The notes beneath the pieces were generated by a model, which made no database searches, was not told where the DNA came from, and saw only the letters and a program-made list of their open reading frames with translations. A program made the position numbers and the translations under genes. This document shows, piece by piece, positions 21,568 to 34,502 of a DNA stretch of 64,000 nucleotides. The DNA comes from Perilla frutescens (lineage: Eukaryota > Streptophyta > Magnoliopsida > Lamiales > Lamiaceae), in contig BRKX01000004.1 in the NCBI GenBank assembly GCA_026008535.1, positions 15,153,501 to 15,217,500 of the forward strand, in the 5' to 3' direction. The first letter of the stretch is position 1; each line of letters begins with the position of its first letter.

Positions 21568-22475
21568 CTTTTTTGGATCCTTGTGTTTTTATTTTTTTCC
21601 AAATTGGGTCCCTCTACTTTATTTGATTAAAATGAGGCCCCTTTACTGTCAATTTGGTAAATATGAGATCTGGTGACTTGATTTTATCCAAATTGATACT
21701 ATAGAGACCTCATTCTAATCAAATTAATAGTATAGGGACTCAATTTGAAAATAAAAATACAAACTGAAAAAATAATTAAATAAAAGATAAATACATATTG
21801 AATTTTTTAAGTAAAAATTTTATTTAAAAAAAGTAAAATAAATAAAAAATAAACTTAATTACTTTTTTTAAAACCACTATAATTTTATTTTTTGATTTAT
21901 ATTTTTTTTTGAAAAAATTTAAACAATAGTTTTAAAATTTTAATTTTTATTTAATTGAACTTTTTTATTTTTTTAACTATTGTTTGATTTTTATTAATTT
22001 ACAGTTTTGAAAATAAAATAAAATTACAACATTTTATAAAAAATAATTAATTTATTTTTAAAATTAAAAAATAAATAAAAAATTAAACTATTTTTTCAAT
22101 TTTCTTCAATAAAATAATAAATAAAAATAAAAAATAAAATTACAGTGGTTTTAGAAAATTTAATTTAATTTATATTTTATTTTTATTTAATTTTTTTTAC
22201 TTAAAAAATTCAATTTGTATTTAATTATTTTTTCAATTTTTATAAAAATGAATTTTTATTTTTATTTTGAAATGGGTCCCTATACTATCAAGTGAAAATC
22301 AAGTCTCTCCAATTTGAATTTAATTACTTCGGATTTGATTTTATTTAAATTGATAATACATGGACTTCATTTTAACTAAATTGATAGCACATGTATTTCA
22401 TTTTAATCAAATAAAGTAGAGGGACCTAATTCGTAAAAATTTAAAAGTACATGGACCTAAAAAACCTATTTTGCC
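21568..22475. repeat. Large foldback element
   Basis: Long inverted arms of about 200 bp share the text GGTCCCTCTACTTTATTTGA and TTGATTAAAATGA in opposite orientation at each end. The centre is extremely AT-rich and partly self-complementary. There is no coding capacity. Confidence 0.8.
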
Positions 22476-23235
22476 TAAAAAATATTACTCAAAATTCGAA
22501 AAATATCACTTGTATCCTTTAAAAGTAAGAGGTCTGCTAAGGGTACGAATTGTGGTCATTTTATTTTAGGATATAATTTTTTTTGGAAAAAAAAAACAGA
22601 AAATTGAAAAATAAAATAAAAAAATTGCCCATAAAAAATAAACAAAAATTTGACCCGTGCGTGACGCCCACACACCGTTTGATGTCGGTGTGCATATGGA
22701 GTTGTGCACGCAAGTGCTGCTCTCTTATTACTTAGGTTTATATATTTTTATTATAAAAAAAAAATTAAATAGCTCAAGCACTAGCATTTGTATGAAATTA
22801 GGATTTTTATACTTTTATTTGGATTAAAATTGAAATATTGTAATTGTAGGTGAATTTTGTACGTACTCGTAAGAACCTAATTCATTTTTACATCATGCAC
22901 ACAATCTCAATGTGATGGAGCTACACACATATACTGGTGTTGTTCCTAAAATAAACTACCAGAATAAATTAAATTACATTACATTAAATTTAGTAAGCCT
23001 ATACAGAGACCATAAATTCTACGAGTAATGAAATTCACCGAACCCAATTATATATTTATATGGAATTCACTAATTATAAGTTTGATGAAGTGGGAAAAAC
23101 CAATATAAGGCGTTGCATACAAAACAAAAACCACACGATTATTTCTCACCACAAGGAAAGAATAAGAACGCCTCGATTATTTCGTTACTTGAAACTAAAT
23201 AAACGTCAAATTTTGCGTCGAAATTTCCACTAAAA
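22476..23235. other. Spacer, no gene seen
   Basis: AT-rich DNA without recognisable genes or terminal repeats. Confidence 0.5.
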
Positions 23236-23236
23236 C

Positions 23237-23316
<80 letters not shown>
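23236..23316. repeat. (AAT)n microsatellite
   Basis: An uninterrupted trinucleotide tract of about 80 bp. Confidence 0.95.
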
Positions 23317-24054
23317 TGAACCGAAATAAAAAATCAAAAATAAAATATGCGTATTAGGTAACAATCTTATAGCGGAAGAAGTGGCGTGATTTTCGAATAC
23401 TGAAATTTCCCAGTCTGACCTGATTTAATTAATTAAATATTCAATCATTCATATACTCTTTCGCCTTCATTGAATAATTCATCACATCACCATTATTAAT
23501 GATAAAATTTTGCTAAAAAAGTGATATAATTATTAACTACTCAATTAAAATTTTGGCATTACGTTGTGAGTCCATCAGCCGTTTATAGTTTAATTATAGA
23601 TATTTTAATAAGATCAGAAATTTGGACAAAATTTGAAGTGAAGAGGAGAAGCATGATAGTCATGTACATGGTAGTAACATGCTGAAAATTTCAGTTACAT
23701 AATTTAGAGCAAGTGCTATTTCAAAAGATTTTTATGTGAATTGTGGTTCAGAAAAACAGTTTGCTTATGTTATGGCAATTAATGGCAATGCATGATAACA
23801 AGATATCCAAACCACGAATGCATATATGTTCTGTCTTCTTGTTTCCACCCCTCGATTGCACCACTGTTTGTCGGCATCAAACTAATCTAAACTAAGAGTT
23901 CATTAAGGTATAGAATATATCTATATAGTATCTGCTAATTATCACATAGGAAAATGGGACCAGAACTTTTTATGGAAGGAACACATGTAGTCATGTATAA
24001 TGTATTGTACACCAATCCAACTTATGTGGTTCTTGTTGATTTATCACAGAAACC

Positions 24055-24055
<1 letters not shown>
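23317..24055. other. 3' flank of the aspartic protease gene, no gene seen
   Basis: No coding potential beyond short chance frames. It may include the terminator and polyadenylation region of the minus-strand protease gene. Confidence 0.5.

Positions 24056-24103
<48 letters not shown>
24056..24103. repeat. (GA)n microsatellite
   Basis: About 22 GA dinucleotides in a row, downstream of the protease stop codon. Confidence 0.95.
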
Positions 24104-24106
<3 letters not shown>

Positions 24107-24260
24107 TAAACAGTTTTGAACGTTTAATTAATTATTACACGAAACAATTCCGATTTTGTAGCAGCCTGTCTGTGTGTACAAATTAATTTGAATGAGAAGG
24201 GGATATGATATGATATGATATGATGATGTGAAGTAGAAGATTGCACAATGATGATGAAGT

Positions 24261-26534
24261 CTAAATGCATGAGGAAGTAGCAAAACCCAATCTAGAATTA
24301 GCAATGTCAAACTCCCAGAAATGATTCTGCTGCATAATATTCCCAATAACAGAAGCACCAGGCGAAGCAGCCGGCGCAAATCCGAGGCATTTCACCCCCG
24401 GAGCAGCATCGATGACGTAGCTCTTGACCGGAGGCTGGAAGGTCGCCCCGTCGACGAAATGGAACTCCAACCTCGGCACCACAGTGTCGTTAAAGGCGGT
24501 GGAGTTGAAGCAGTACTCGAGTGGGCCTATATCCAAATCAAGCCTTTGGAAGGCCTGCAATGATCCATTGAGAGCAGCCATGACGGGTTGATACGCGGGT
24601 TGAGTCAAAACTGTGAGGCTCGTTCCCGAGTCTACGATGACACCTCCAGTCCCATTCAAGTTCCAAGTCTCAGCGGGAATCTGCAGCATTGATCCCCCGA
24701 TGGAGATGCCTTTGATATTCACAGCGTAGAATGGATTGATGACGCCCAGAACCAGCTCTGTGTACCGCATTCTCATCACAGAGATATTCACATGTTTGTG
24801 GGAGCCGAATATCAGATAACTCGATACGTTTCTGGGACTTAAGTGATCAACCAGGCAATACGAAAACTTCCCCCCGAATTTGTGTGCTGTTTTCAGGGCT
24901 AATGAGTAGTTGCTGTATCCTAATCCAATCACGCCATCCCCGGCCTCCAAACTCTGCCCAAGGGAGGACTCACTGCACCCAACCAGCACGTTCTGGACCC
25001 TCCTTTTCCTTCCATTGCTCAGCCTAAACGTCACTGTCTCCTTCGCAAATAGCCCCATTGTGGCTGACCCATCCGAGTACCTAATTACTTTTACACATAA
25101 CCAGTTAATTCAAAACTGCCATTATTGCGATCTTCGATTTAGGTAAGAGCTGTAATGAGTAATGACTTCACCAGCAAGAATGCAGGCAGGCCTGCTCAAA
25201 CAAAATTGTACCATCTAAGCATTTATGCTGATGGATATTTAATTAAGAGCCCCCCACCCCCCCTTTTCTATTTCGTATTCCTCTTATCTCAACAGGGAAA
25301 CCTACATCAAACTCTTCAAAGATGGCCTCATGTTTGCCTTGCAATTTACTGAACTGGAATTAATGAGCTGCCTCTCAACAAAGACGATAATGCTACAAAA
25401 TTAAGCTAAAGTGAATTTTTCTACAAATATTCATTTTTTTTGCTTCGCTTTTCATACTTGGATGGCCAAACATGTGATAAACTCTAAAATGGGGGGGTGC
25501 TACTTCTTGCTGTCTAATCAATATCAATTATCCATGTCTTAATTAATATTCACCATCTCTTTCATTACCAGAACTATTAATTTCAATTTCATACATGCTC
25601 TAATTCGTGCAGTCACACCATCATTAACTCAATACCTCACATATTTGACCAATATTTAGCTCCTCATCATATTAAATTAATCAGACAGTAAAAACTAGCT
25701 AGGCCCTCTCTACTTCTCAGTCACATGTATGTAGTTGGAAAACTTGCACATTACTCAGTACGTATATCTAATGAAAATACGATCTTTATGAGGCAACTTT
25801 ACTTCACAACTAATGAAGAACATGTGCAGGCTAACTTTAAGAGAGAGAGAGAGAAAGAGAGAGCTAGTCGGCCACCTGTAATCATAGGTGCAGGGGTCGA
25901 GCGGAGAAGGGCAGCTAGCGAGAGAGAAGAGATTAGCAAGATCAATCTTGCAAATGGCGGAAGAGCAGGGCACCGTCGTGAAAGACGAGGAGCGATCAGC
26001 GCGGAAAACGCGGTGATGGGTGGAATCGCCGCTGCATCTGCGGCCACGGCACCTGTATCTGCAGTTGATCCAAGTTAAGTCGCTCCCCGTATCTGCAATC
26101 AACACCACTTTCTGCGCCGGCGATCCGACTCTCAGCTTCACCAAGTACTGCCCCGCGCCGTAGTCAGCGCCCGAATGCATCGGCACCTCACCGGAAACAC
26201 TGGCTCCGCCTCCGCCGCTGCTGCCATTGTTGCAGGCTGGCTCATAACCATTCTTCTCTTGGATTTTTCGCCTGCTTACTCCCATTTCGCCCTCTTTCCG
26301 CCACCTCATTTTCCTTGATATTGCACGCACCCGAACAGTGTCGCTGTGAACTAACTGTCGCAGCCTCTCTAGTGGGGAGGCGCTGCCGCGCCATTTTGGA
26401 TGCAGATCGTGCCGGTGAATCAACTGAAGTTTTAACCCGCCGTGGCCCTCTAAAATCTCGACAGAGTTGGAAAGAATAAAAATGAAAATAAAAATGAACA
26501 GGAAAAAGAGTCCTTGCCGCGTACAAGTAACCAT
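24261..26534 (-). CDS. NANA: Pepsin-like aspartic protease, NANA-type (A1B)
   Basis: Eukaryotic aspartic endopeptidase of family A1. Two exons, 25876-26534 and 24261-25080, flank a 795 bp GT-AG intron; AG|G splits the Arg220 codon. The product has 492 residues. Residues 7-23 form a strongly hydrophobic signal or anchor segment, and 24-120 a basic prodomain with a Gly-run. The catalytic aspartates are Asp148 in ADTGSDLTW and Asp370 in VDSGTSLTV. The nepenthesin-type Cys-rich insert lies at about 158-215 (CRYRCRGRRC and later cysteines). GEVPMHSGADYGAGQY, FSYCLVDHLSPRNVSSYLIFG and IGNIMQQNHFWEFD are features of the NANA group (At3g12700), reported as a chloroplast protease affecting starch turnover. 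The N-terminus here looks more like a secretory signal than a transit peptide, so location is open. There is no plant-specific insert. Confidence 0.93.
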
Positions 26535-27005
26535 ATTATTTCATATCACGACTTTAAACAATGTGTAGAATAGAGAATTTATGTAACAAGAAAATGCAAT
26601 GATTTAAGCAACAAAATTGAGAGGGTGAAGCAATGAAGCAAAGAGTAGAAGCAAAAAATTGGCTATCCCTTTTTTTTTTTTTTTTTTTTTTTTGTGGTGG
26701 GGGGCAGCATTTTTGGAGGGGAAACGACAGAGATATATACGTATAAAAATTTAACGGGGTGAGGTGGGGTGGGGGCAGGCAATCGTAGCGGTTTTAGATT
26801 GGTGCGAGTCCAAATTACGGTGCAATATTAAAATGATAAGATTGGAGTGTAAATTTATATAATATAAATTCATATCTTTGTTGGTTTTCCTATCGCTCTG
26901 TCATACATGCATATTTATCACTTTTATTTAAAGCTTTTATTTATTGTGGGCTGTCTTGGAGCATGGTTGATTTATCACACAGTGCGTCCTTGTCTTAATT
27001 TGCTG

Positions 27006-27006
<1 letters not shown>
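26535..27006. other. Upstream region of the aspartic protease
   Basis: 5' flank of the minus-strand protease gene. It contains a run of 23 T (26671-26693) followed by a G-rich stretch. No TATA box could be placed with confidence and no coding region was found. Confidence 0.5.
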
Positions 27007-27059
<53 letters not shown>

Positions 27060-27081
27060 AATTTTTCCCTATCATATCAAT

Positions 27082-27113
<32 letters not shown>
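27007..27113. repeat. Two (CT)n microsatellites
   Basis: CT tracts at about 27007-27055 and 27085-27113, separated by about 30 bp of AT-rich sequence. Confidence 0.95.
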
Positions 27114-27115
<2 letters not shown>

Positions 27116-27519
27116 ACATGATCGTTGGTTTTGGGATCTAATGTTCAACACTTTGTTCTTACGTGGACATTTACGCCCTACATATGTGTGCGCAACTTCA
27201 TTTAACAGCAGAAAAAACTCTTTTTTTACTTCTCTCGGCTAGGATAGTAATACACGTGTGTTGATCTAACAAATGTGTGACAATTGGTATGCCTTACTCT
27301 AGCTAATATCATCAACGGGTGCTGAACTGATAGATAAGTGACCAAATGTTCCATATAATATGACCCAACCCAATGTTTGTTTGGTTTAAAACTTTGTTAT
27401 TTAGTAAATCGAAATTTAGTGTATTGAATATTATACATGTGATATATGATTTTTTTTTGAAACATTTGTGATACAGAATTAATGAATGCTCTCTCATTTT
27501 TCATATTAATTGATGTTTT
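27114..27519. other. Spacer, no gene seen
   Basis: Nothing recognisable up to the target site of the copia element. Confidence 0.5.
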
Positions 27520-27744
27520 TGTTAAACTAAGTCAACCGTAGATAAGCAAGCCATTGTTGAAGAACAAGGTAATAAATGTATAGAACACTAAAATGTTTCA
27601 CACAAAGCTCACAAAGAGATGAAAATGGAAAGACCGACTAGTGGAGGCTAGAAGCAAATGCCGAAATATAAAGGTTACATTAGGGCAATACAAAAAGACA
27701 AGACTACCTTTAATGGCTAAACAATATTACATATATTTCTAACA
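27520..27744 (-). repeat. 3' LTR of the copia element
   Basis: TG...CA ends; it matches the non-MITE parts of 34041-34497. The purine tract (TTTGAGGGAGGAT on the minus strand) lies at 27745-27757. Confidence 0.93.
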
Positions 27745-27785
27745 ATCCTCCCTCAAACTCAATATGTTGGTGCGATGAGTATCTA

Positions 27786-29386
27786 CACTACAAAAAAAGG
27801 CCGATCTAGCGAAGGGAACTAGCGACGGGGCCGACACGGGTCGCCACTAGCGACGGAAATAACGACGGAAAATCTTGCGACGTTGTTAGCGACGGGATTC
27901 CCCGTAGCTAGTTCTAGCGACGGGTATCCCGTAGCTAGATTTTAAAATTTTAATATATCATTATTTTTATAAATCTAGCGATGGGGGTTCCCGTAGGTAC
28001 AACTTAGAGACGGGAACCCCGTAGCTAGATTTATTTTTTTTAATTTTTTTAATTTTTTAAATTTTTTATTTATTTTTTTAATTTTATTTAATTATTTTTA
28101 AAATAATTAAACATGATTTCAATCTATTCTAGTACAAACATTCTCCCTATTAAAATTATTTTTATATTTTTATTCATTTATTTTAATTTTTGAAAAAATA
28201 ATATCGCAACTATACACATTTATTAATATTACATCTTTAAATTTGTATTATTTCTTATTAAATACAAATCTATACAAATTAGCTTTATTACTATTCTCAT
28301 AAATAAACTAATTAGTATATTATTACATATTTAAAAAAATGTATTACGTTTAACATAATATTTATTATAGTTACTACTACAAGATAAATCAATTATACAT
28401 CAATATAGAATATAACGTAATAATTTATTAAAACTTAATAACTTAAACATACAAATTAGTTATCAGTATGATAAAAAAAATAATTTCTAATTAATATTCA
28501 AAATAATATAGCATATAATGGATTTTAATTTTTAATTATAAACTATAGTTATTTATTATGTAAGTAAAAATAATTTAATCCATCATGATATTTAGTATGA
28601 AACACAAAATAAGACTATTTAACCACATTTTCACCATGATATTTATATATATATATAATTTTTAAAATAATTTAATTAAATACTTTTATAATCTTTCTCC
28701 ATATTAAATTTATATTAGAGATATAATTTTTGTATGCATGGATACTTAATAAGTATCACCTTAAATTATAGTTCTTATATACAGATATATAATAAAATAT
28801 AATATCAATATTATATATATATATATATATATTTGTGCACAAATAGATATAAATATATTAATAATAATTTATAGAAATAAAGAAAAATAAATTATGAAAA
28901 AATCGTATAAGTATATATATTGTTTAAGCTATCAATATAACATCAATTGAACTTGACCCAATGGATAAGTGCTTGGACCTCCTTCTAGGAGGTCACAAGG
29001 TTCGAATCCTCTAGGTGCATATTATACACAATTATTCTCGGTGGGCTTGGGCGCGAGCCTTTCATCGGGCCGGGTCAAGGTCTCATTCGCGGGCCGGGCC
29101 CCCGGGCTAGGCCAATCAATAATTTCAAAATTTTAAATTATACGTAAAATTTATATAATTATAGCGACGGGATTTTCATCGCTAAATCCGTCGCCAATAT
29201 CAGGCGACGCCAGTTCTAGGCTACGGAGGTGGCGACGAAAATTCACGTCGCTAACCCCCGTCGCTAGAAGCTTAGCTACGCCAATTTTAGCTACGAGAAT
29301 TTTTCCGTCGCTAGAAGACTTAGGGATGGAAAATTATGGATTTAGCGACTGATTTTCCCGTCGCTAAAATGAGTTTTTTTGTAGTG
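27786..29386. mobile_element. Non-autonomous CACTA (En/Spm-like) transposon
   Basis: Both ends read inward CACTACAAAAAAA and the flanks are the 3 bp duplication CTA (27783-27785 and 29387-29389), diagnostic of CACTA elements. Subterminal repeats of the AGCGACGG type occur many times in the first 200 and last 220 bp, in both orientations; these are the usual transposase-binding sites. The middle is AT-rich with no transposase, so it depends on a partner elsewhere. A tRNA-like SINE sequence sits inside it at about 28940-29120. Confidence 0.93.
28940..29120 (+). repeat. tRNA-derived SINE-like sequence inside the CACTA element
   Basis: A-box-like TGGATAAGTGCTTGG and a perfect B box GGTTCGAATCC (28999-29009) stand at tRNA-like spacing. 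A non-tRNA GC-rich body with GGGCCGGG motifs follows. The cloverleaf is incomplete and anticodon pairing is not tRNA-like, so I call it a SINE and not a tRNA gene. Ends are approximate. Confidence 0.65.
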
Positions 29387-29389
29387 CTA

Positions 29390-32300
29390 GAGTTTGCCAA
29401 CCAAACCACGAAAATGCGGAAAACGGAAGAGACTTGGTGATTAGGTCAGCAACCTGCGATGAAGAGCTAATGAAGGGTAAGGTGAGAGTTCCTCGTTGTA
29501 AGTGGTGATGAGTGAAATAACAATCTATCTGGATGTGCTTGGTGCGCTCATGGAAAATGAAGTTGTGAGCAATCTGGATGGTACTCTCTTATTGTCACAG
29601 TACATCAGAATCAGATCAGGGATGGAGACACCCATGTCAGCAAGTACCCAACGCAATCAAATAATCTCCGTGGTAGTGGAAGTCATGGCTCAATACTCAT
29701 CCTCTGTGGAAGAGAGAGAAACAACCTGTTGTTTCTTACTTTTCCAAGAGATGAGAGAGTCACCAATAAAACACAAAGCCCAGTGGCGGATTTGCGATCA
29801 ACAGGATCACTGGCCCAATCGGCATCAGAGAAATCACGAAGTTTAAGAGATGGTGTAGATAAATGCAAAAGATTGTGAAACATTATACCTCAAAAATAGC
29901 AAATGATACGAAAAAACAGCAGACCAGTGAATAATGATGGGTGAATAGACAAACTAACTAACGATGTGAACAACATAGGCAATGTCCGAATGAGAGATAG
30001 TGAGATAGACCAAGCTCCCAACAATGGTGCAATATAATGTAGGGTTTTCTAAAGGTGAGCCATCAGATGAGGAGTACCGAACATTGGCTTTCATAGAAGT
30101 ATCAATGGTTCGGGTATTAGTGAGACGAGCACGCTCAAAGATGTCAATGATGTATTTTGATTGAGAGAGAAAGTATCTTCTAGGATACCTACAAACCTCA
30201 ATACTAAGAAAGTAGCAAAGAGGGCCCAAATCCTTCATCTTAAAACGAGATGCCAATTCTGATTTTAAGGATGAAATCCCATGTGTCACTCCCAGTAATA
30301 ATCATATCATCAACGTACAAAGAGAGAAGAATAACGCCAGAGTCCGGGGACTTAATGAAGAGGGCGTGATCACAATCACTCGAACAAAAGCCATGGAAAA
30401 TGAGAGAAATAGAGAAGGTTTCATACCAAGAGCAAGATATTTGTTTGAGACCATATAAAGACTTCTTGAGCCGGCAAACTTGTCCAACCTCATGGGGTAC
30501 TCCGGGAGAAGGAGTCATGTAGACCTTATCAATAAGATCTTCATATAAGAAAGCATTCTTAACGTTCATCTGTGAAAGATCGCATTGACGAACCGCAGCA
30601 ACAATAATATGGGTACGAACTGTGGTCATCTTGGCGATGAGAGTAAAGGTTTCCTCATAATTTAAACCATACTGTTGGGAAAAATCTTTGGCAACCAATC
30701 TTGCTTTATATCTCTCAATGGATCCATCGGCCTTTGTTTTGATTTTGTAAATCTATCTGCCTTTATTTACCTCGTGGAAGAGGCACCAAATCCCAAATAT
30801 TAGTCTTATGTAGAGCTTGAAGTTCATCATTCATAGCCTGTTGCCACAAAGGATCAAGAGCAGCCTCTTTCAGAGGAGGTAGATTCAAAAATTTTGTGGG
30901 AAAATGAGAGAAAAGCTGTGAATGAAGGGGAATATGAAGAGTAGGAAAAATCTGGGAGTTGAGTGGACTTACTTTCACGAGTGGAACGATCAAGAGGAGG
31001 ATCCACGATAACAAGAGATGGAGAGGGGGCAGAAGAGACATGATGGACAATATTAGCATCATTATCAGATGCATCATGATCAATACTTGCATGTTCAAGC
31101 TCAATATCACTAGCAAATGGGTCATCATATATGAGGTCGGACCTGTACATAGTGTTAGGAGATGAGGGAATAGAAAAGAGGGGAATGTGTTCAATGAAGA
31201 AAACATGACGGGAGACATAAAGCTTATGACTGATAGGATCAAAACACCGATATAACCCTTTTGAGCATCTCCATAACCTAGGAAAACACACAATGCAGAA
31301 TGAGGAGATAACTTACTGCTCTCAACATGAGGACAAAGAACAAAACAAGCACAACCAAAAACATTGCAAAGAAGTATAGTCAGAAGGATAACCAAAAGTG
31401 TCTCAAAGGGAGACATACCCTGTAAGGACAAAAGGTATTATGTTTATCAAATAAACAGAGGTGAGGGCAACTTCTCCCTAAAACTCACAGGGAACGGAGG
31501 CAGACAGAAGAAAATATCGAGTTGTTTGCATGATGTGATGATGTTTTCTTTCAACCACACCATTTTGTTGGGGTGTGTCAGTGTAAGAACTCTAATGTAT
31601 AGTGCCATCAGCAGCAAGCAACTCTCTGAAACTATTGGATGTGTATTCCCCTCCCAAGTCACACCTAAAACACTTAAAAACAACTGAAAATTGAGTTTTT
31701 ACAAAAGCATGAAAAGCTGTATAAATGCCAAGAAAATCAGAACGATGTTTCATAATATAAATTCAACGGTAACATGTATGATCATCAATGAAAGAGACAT
31801 AAAATCTTGACCTACATTTTGTAGGAATAGGAGAGGGTCCCCAAACATCAAAGTGAATTAAGTCAAAAGGAGAAGTAGAGACAAATGTATTATAATGAAA
31901 AAGCAATGCAGAAAATTTAGCAAGTTTGTATCCATTACAAGAAGAAATATCATGACTCTTAATAGATCCTAAGGATCTATTATTAGCCATGTACTTTAGA
32001 CGAGAAAAGGAAACATGTCCAAGGCGAGAATGCCATAAATAAAAATCTGAACATGACTAACTCAAACGAAAAGTAGATAAATCTATACTAGAAGCAAAAA
32101 CTCATGGGGTTTGAATTGAAGATGATCCAAAACATACAATCCTTTTCTCTGGTTATGGCCCGTCCCAATCTGCCTCTAAGAACATGGGTCCTAAATATGA
32201 TAAGAAATAGAGGTAAATAGGACATGAGCGCCAAAATCACAAATTTTACCAACATAAGCTAAATTCAAGGCAAGTTTAGAAATGTAATACACATTTAGAA

Positions 32301-34029
32301 AAGAAATATTATACGAGCAGATAGAACCAATTCCAGAAGATGGCATGTGAGTCCCATCAGTAGTGGCAACAAATATAGAATTAGATGGACTAACAGAAAC
32401 AAAAGAATCCGCATGGGATATATATGGTTTGTAACTCCAGAATCTAAAATCCAAGCTGGAGGAGATATACATGTGGGGCTCGAAGTGGAAAAACCTTTTG
32501 TAGCAGGCAAAGCATGAGGTTGTTAATTGATGAATTTTTAAAATTGTTCAAGGAGGGGTGAATCTGCTGCGGGGATGAGAGAGAAAGATGATCCAGAGTT
32601 CACAACATCAGATGGTGGCATGAAAATAATAACAGCATTAGGTAAATGGGATTTCCTAGGTTGTCGATGATGATACTGAATCTATGGAAAAGTAGGACCA
32701 TGTGAATCCGATGGAGTAGACTTGTTCATAAGAAGTGGGCATTGAGCCTTCCAATGGCACTGTTGATGACAAAAGCTACACTCATTTGGCACTGTGGGCT
32801 TCGAGTTCGGCCTACGTTGATTCTTGATAGATGGATTGTATGGAGGTCAAGAGTGAGCAACTAAGGTAGACGGGCTTGGCGATGTAATGATGTTTTTCAT
32901 CATCCCAGACTTATGTCGAACTTCCTCAACAAGAAGCTCACTAACCACAGAATCAACTGAGAGAAGTGGGTTGTGATGCAAGATATTCCCTCATAGAGCT
33001 ACAAAATCATCACGAAGAGTCATAAGAAACTGAACCAAATGATGCACTTCCCTTCGAGCAATATATACAGGGAAAGGTTTAAGCTCTGCAGATTCAGTAA
33101 GAGCGAGTTAGTCCCAGAGATTGGTCATAGCAGAGTAGAAATCTTGCACACTTGTATCCTTTTGATGGAGTGATCTAATATCCATCTCCAACTGGTACTG
33201 CTTGGCAAAATTAGACTAAGTGTATAGTCACTCTAAGTGATCACATACTTCCTTAGCAGTATCATACTTTGCTAGTTGCATACCAATCGAATTCACAACC
33301 GAATTGTTAATCCAGACAATAATCTTAGAATTATTAACCTCCCAAACATGCATCGATCTGCTCAACATACTTCTCATTGTCAATTTGAACTGACTTCAAT
33401 AGAGTTCCACACACGTATCCCCACATCTTTTTACCTCTTAATTTTTTTTCATAACATAATTCCAATAAGAATAATTCTTCTCATCCAAACAAACACTAAT
33501 CGATTGCAAAGAGTCATCTCTTTTAGTTTCCAAATTAAAAAACCCAACAAATACCAATACTTAAAATCAAATAAAAAAATGAAGATCAAATTAAACAAGG
33601 CCTTGAGGGAACAGAGAGTTACCCTGTAGGATTCTTAAAAGCACATAAATTTACAGTAGCTCAACGAGCGTTGGAGGTTAGCGTTTATTGGAGGACTTCA
33701 ATTCACTGCGTGCCAGCGCCAACTAGAGGACAATACCTGTTGGAGGTGTCTGCAACACAGCCTACCCAACGCCAGTTGGGTGTCTTTGGCCGAGAGGGCT
33801 ACCCAGCGGCGGCTGGCTGGGTACTCAACTGAATCCTCAGTGTCAACTGGATACCTAACGACCGCTATTTACCAGCAACGACTGGTCCTCTACTCCATTC
33901 TTTCTTTTCGCTGTCCGAAAACACCACTTTTGGCTCAAACAAAAACTTAGAAACCGATGAACTAATTTATGACGAACACGGCTAACCAAAGTTGGATCCG
34001 CGAGAACGAGTTCAAGGATCTTAAACCTA
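29390..34029 (-). pseudogene. Copia gag-pol, multiply broken
   Basis: Reading on the minus strand from high to low coordinates: gag remnant about 33650-32550 with a CCHC knuckle near 32720-32800; protease with DSG in WILDSGVTNHI at about 32460; pre-integrase and integrase remnants about 32190-31290; RT about 30700-29950 with YGLK and the catalytic YVDDM near 30310; RNase H with SDADWASD at about 29840 and its C-terminus down to about 29400. Stops and frame changes separate all blocks, for example between 30698 and 30763 and within 29883-29990. It is not functional. Confidence 0.88.
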
Positions 34030-34040
34030 CTCTAATATCA
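34030..34040 (-). other. Primer-binding site of the copia element
   Basis: TGATATTAGAG on the minus strand directly abuts the 5' LTR and resembles TGGTATCAGAG, the tRNA-Met site. Confidence 0.75.
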
Positions 34041-34497
34041 TGTAAAACTAAATCAAAGATAGATAAGCAAGCCATTGTTGAAGAACAAGATAAAAAATAG
34101 TATAGAACACTAAAATGATTTCTCACAAAGCTTACAAAGAGATGAAAATGGAAAAGACTAACTAGTGGAAGCTAGAAGCAAGTGCCCAAATATAAGGGTT
34201 ATACTAGGGCAATACAAAAAGGACAAGACTACCTTTAGACCTTGTTTACATTGATGGATAAGAGTAGATTAATAAGTTATCATATGTTTACTTTGCATGA
34301 TATTAAAATGGTGGATAACCCAAGGCTCGTGATAAAATAAGCTTTAGGTGCTTATTTGTGGGATATGTATCTTACCTAAAAAGGTGGGATATAATTTATC
34401 TACCATTATATCCACTAACATATCTATCCTTCAAATTATATATCCTCAAAGTAAACAAGGCCTTAATAGCTAAACAATATTAGATATATTTCTAACA
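34041..34497 (-). repeat. 5' LTR of the copia element, carrying a MITE
   Basis: Same sequence as 27520-27744, interrupted at 34238-34462. Confidence 0.92.
34238..34462. mobile_element. Tourist/PIF-Harbinger-like MITE
   Basis: A 225 bp insert absent from the sister LTR. Its ends are inverted repeats GACCTTGTTTAC and GTAAACAAGGCC, with target duplication TTA (34235-34237 and 34463-34465). The 3 bp TTA duplication fits PIF/Harbinger. It has no coding capacity. Confidence 0.88.
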
Positions 34498-34502
34498 GTT
34501 TT

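Larger units (their letters stand above)
27520..34497 (-). mobile_element. Decayed Ty1/copia retrotransposon with nested CACTA and MITE
   Basis: LTRs lie at 27520-27744 (225 bp) and 34041-34497 (457 bp, of which 228 bp are a MITE plus its duplication). Identical 5 bp target duplications GTTTT flank the element (27515-27519 and 34498-34502). Sense is minus: the primer site abuts the LTR at 34041 and a purine tract abuts the LTR at 27744. The internal region encodes gag, protease, integrase, RT and RNase H in the usual copia order, but in many broken frames. A 1.6 kb CACTA transposon sits between RNase H and the 3' LTR. Short LTRs and order suggest a small copia lineage; I do not assign it further. 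Confidence 0.93.

Noticed and set aside
28940..29020. tRNA gene
   Set aside because: A and B boxes are tRNA-like, but the cloverleaf and 3' end are not complete; it is better explained as a SINE head.
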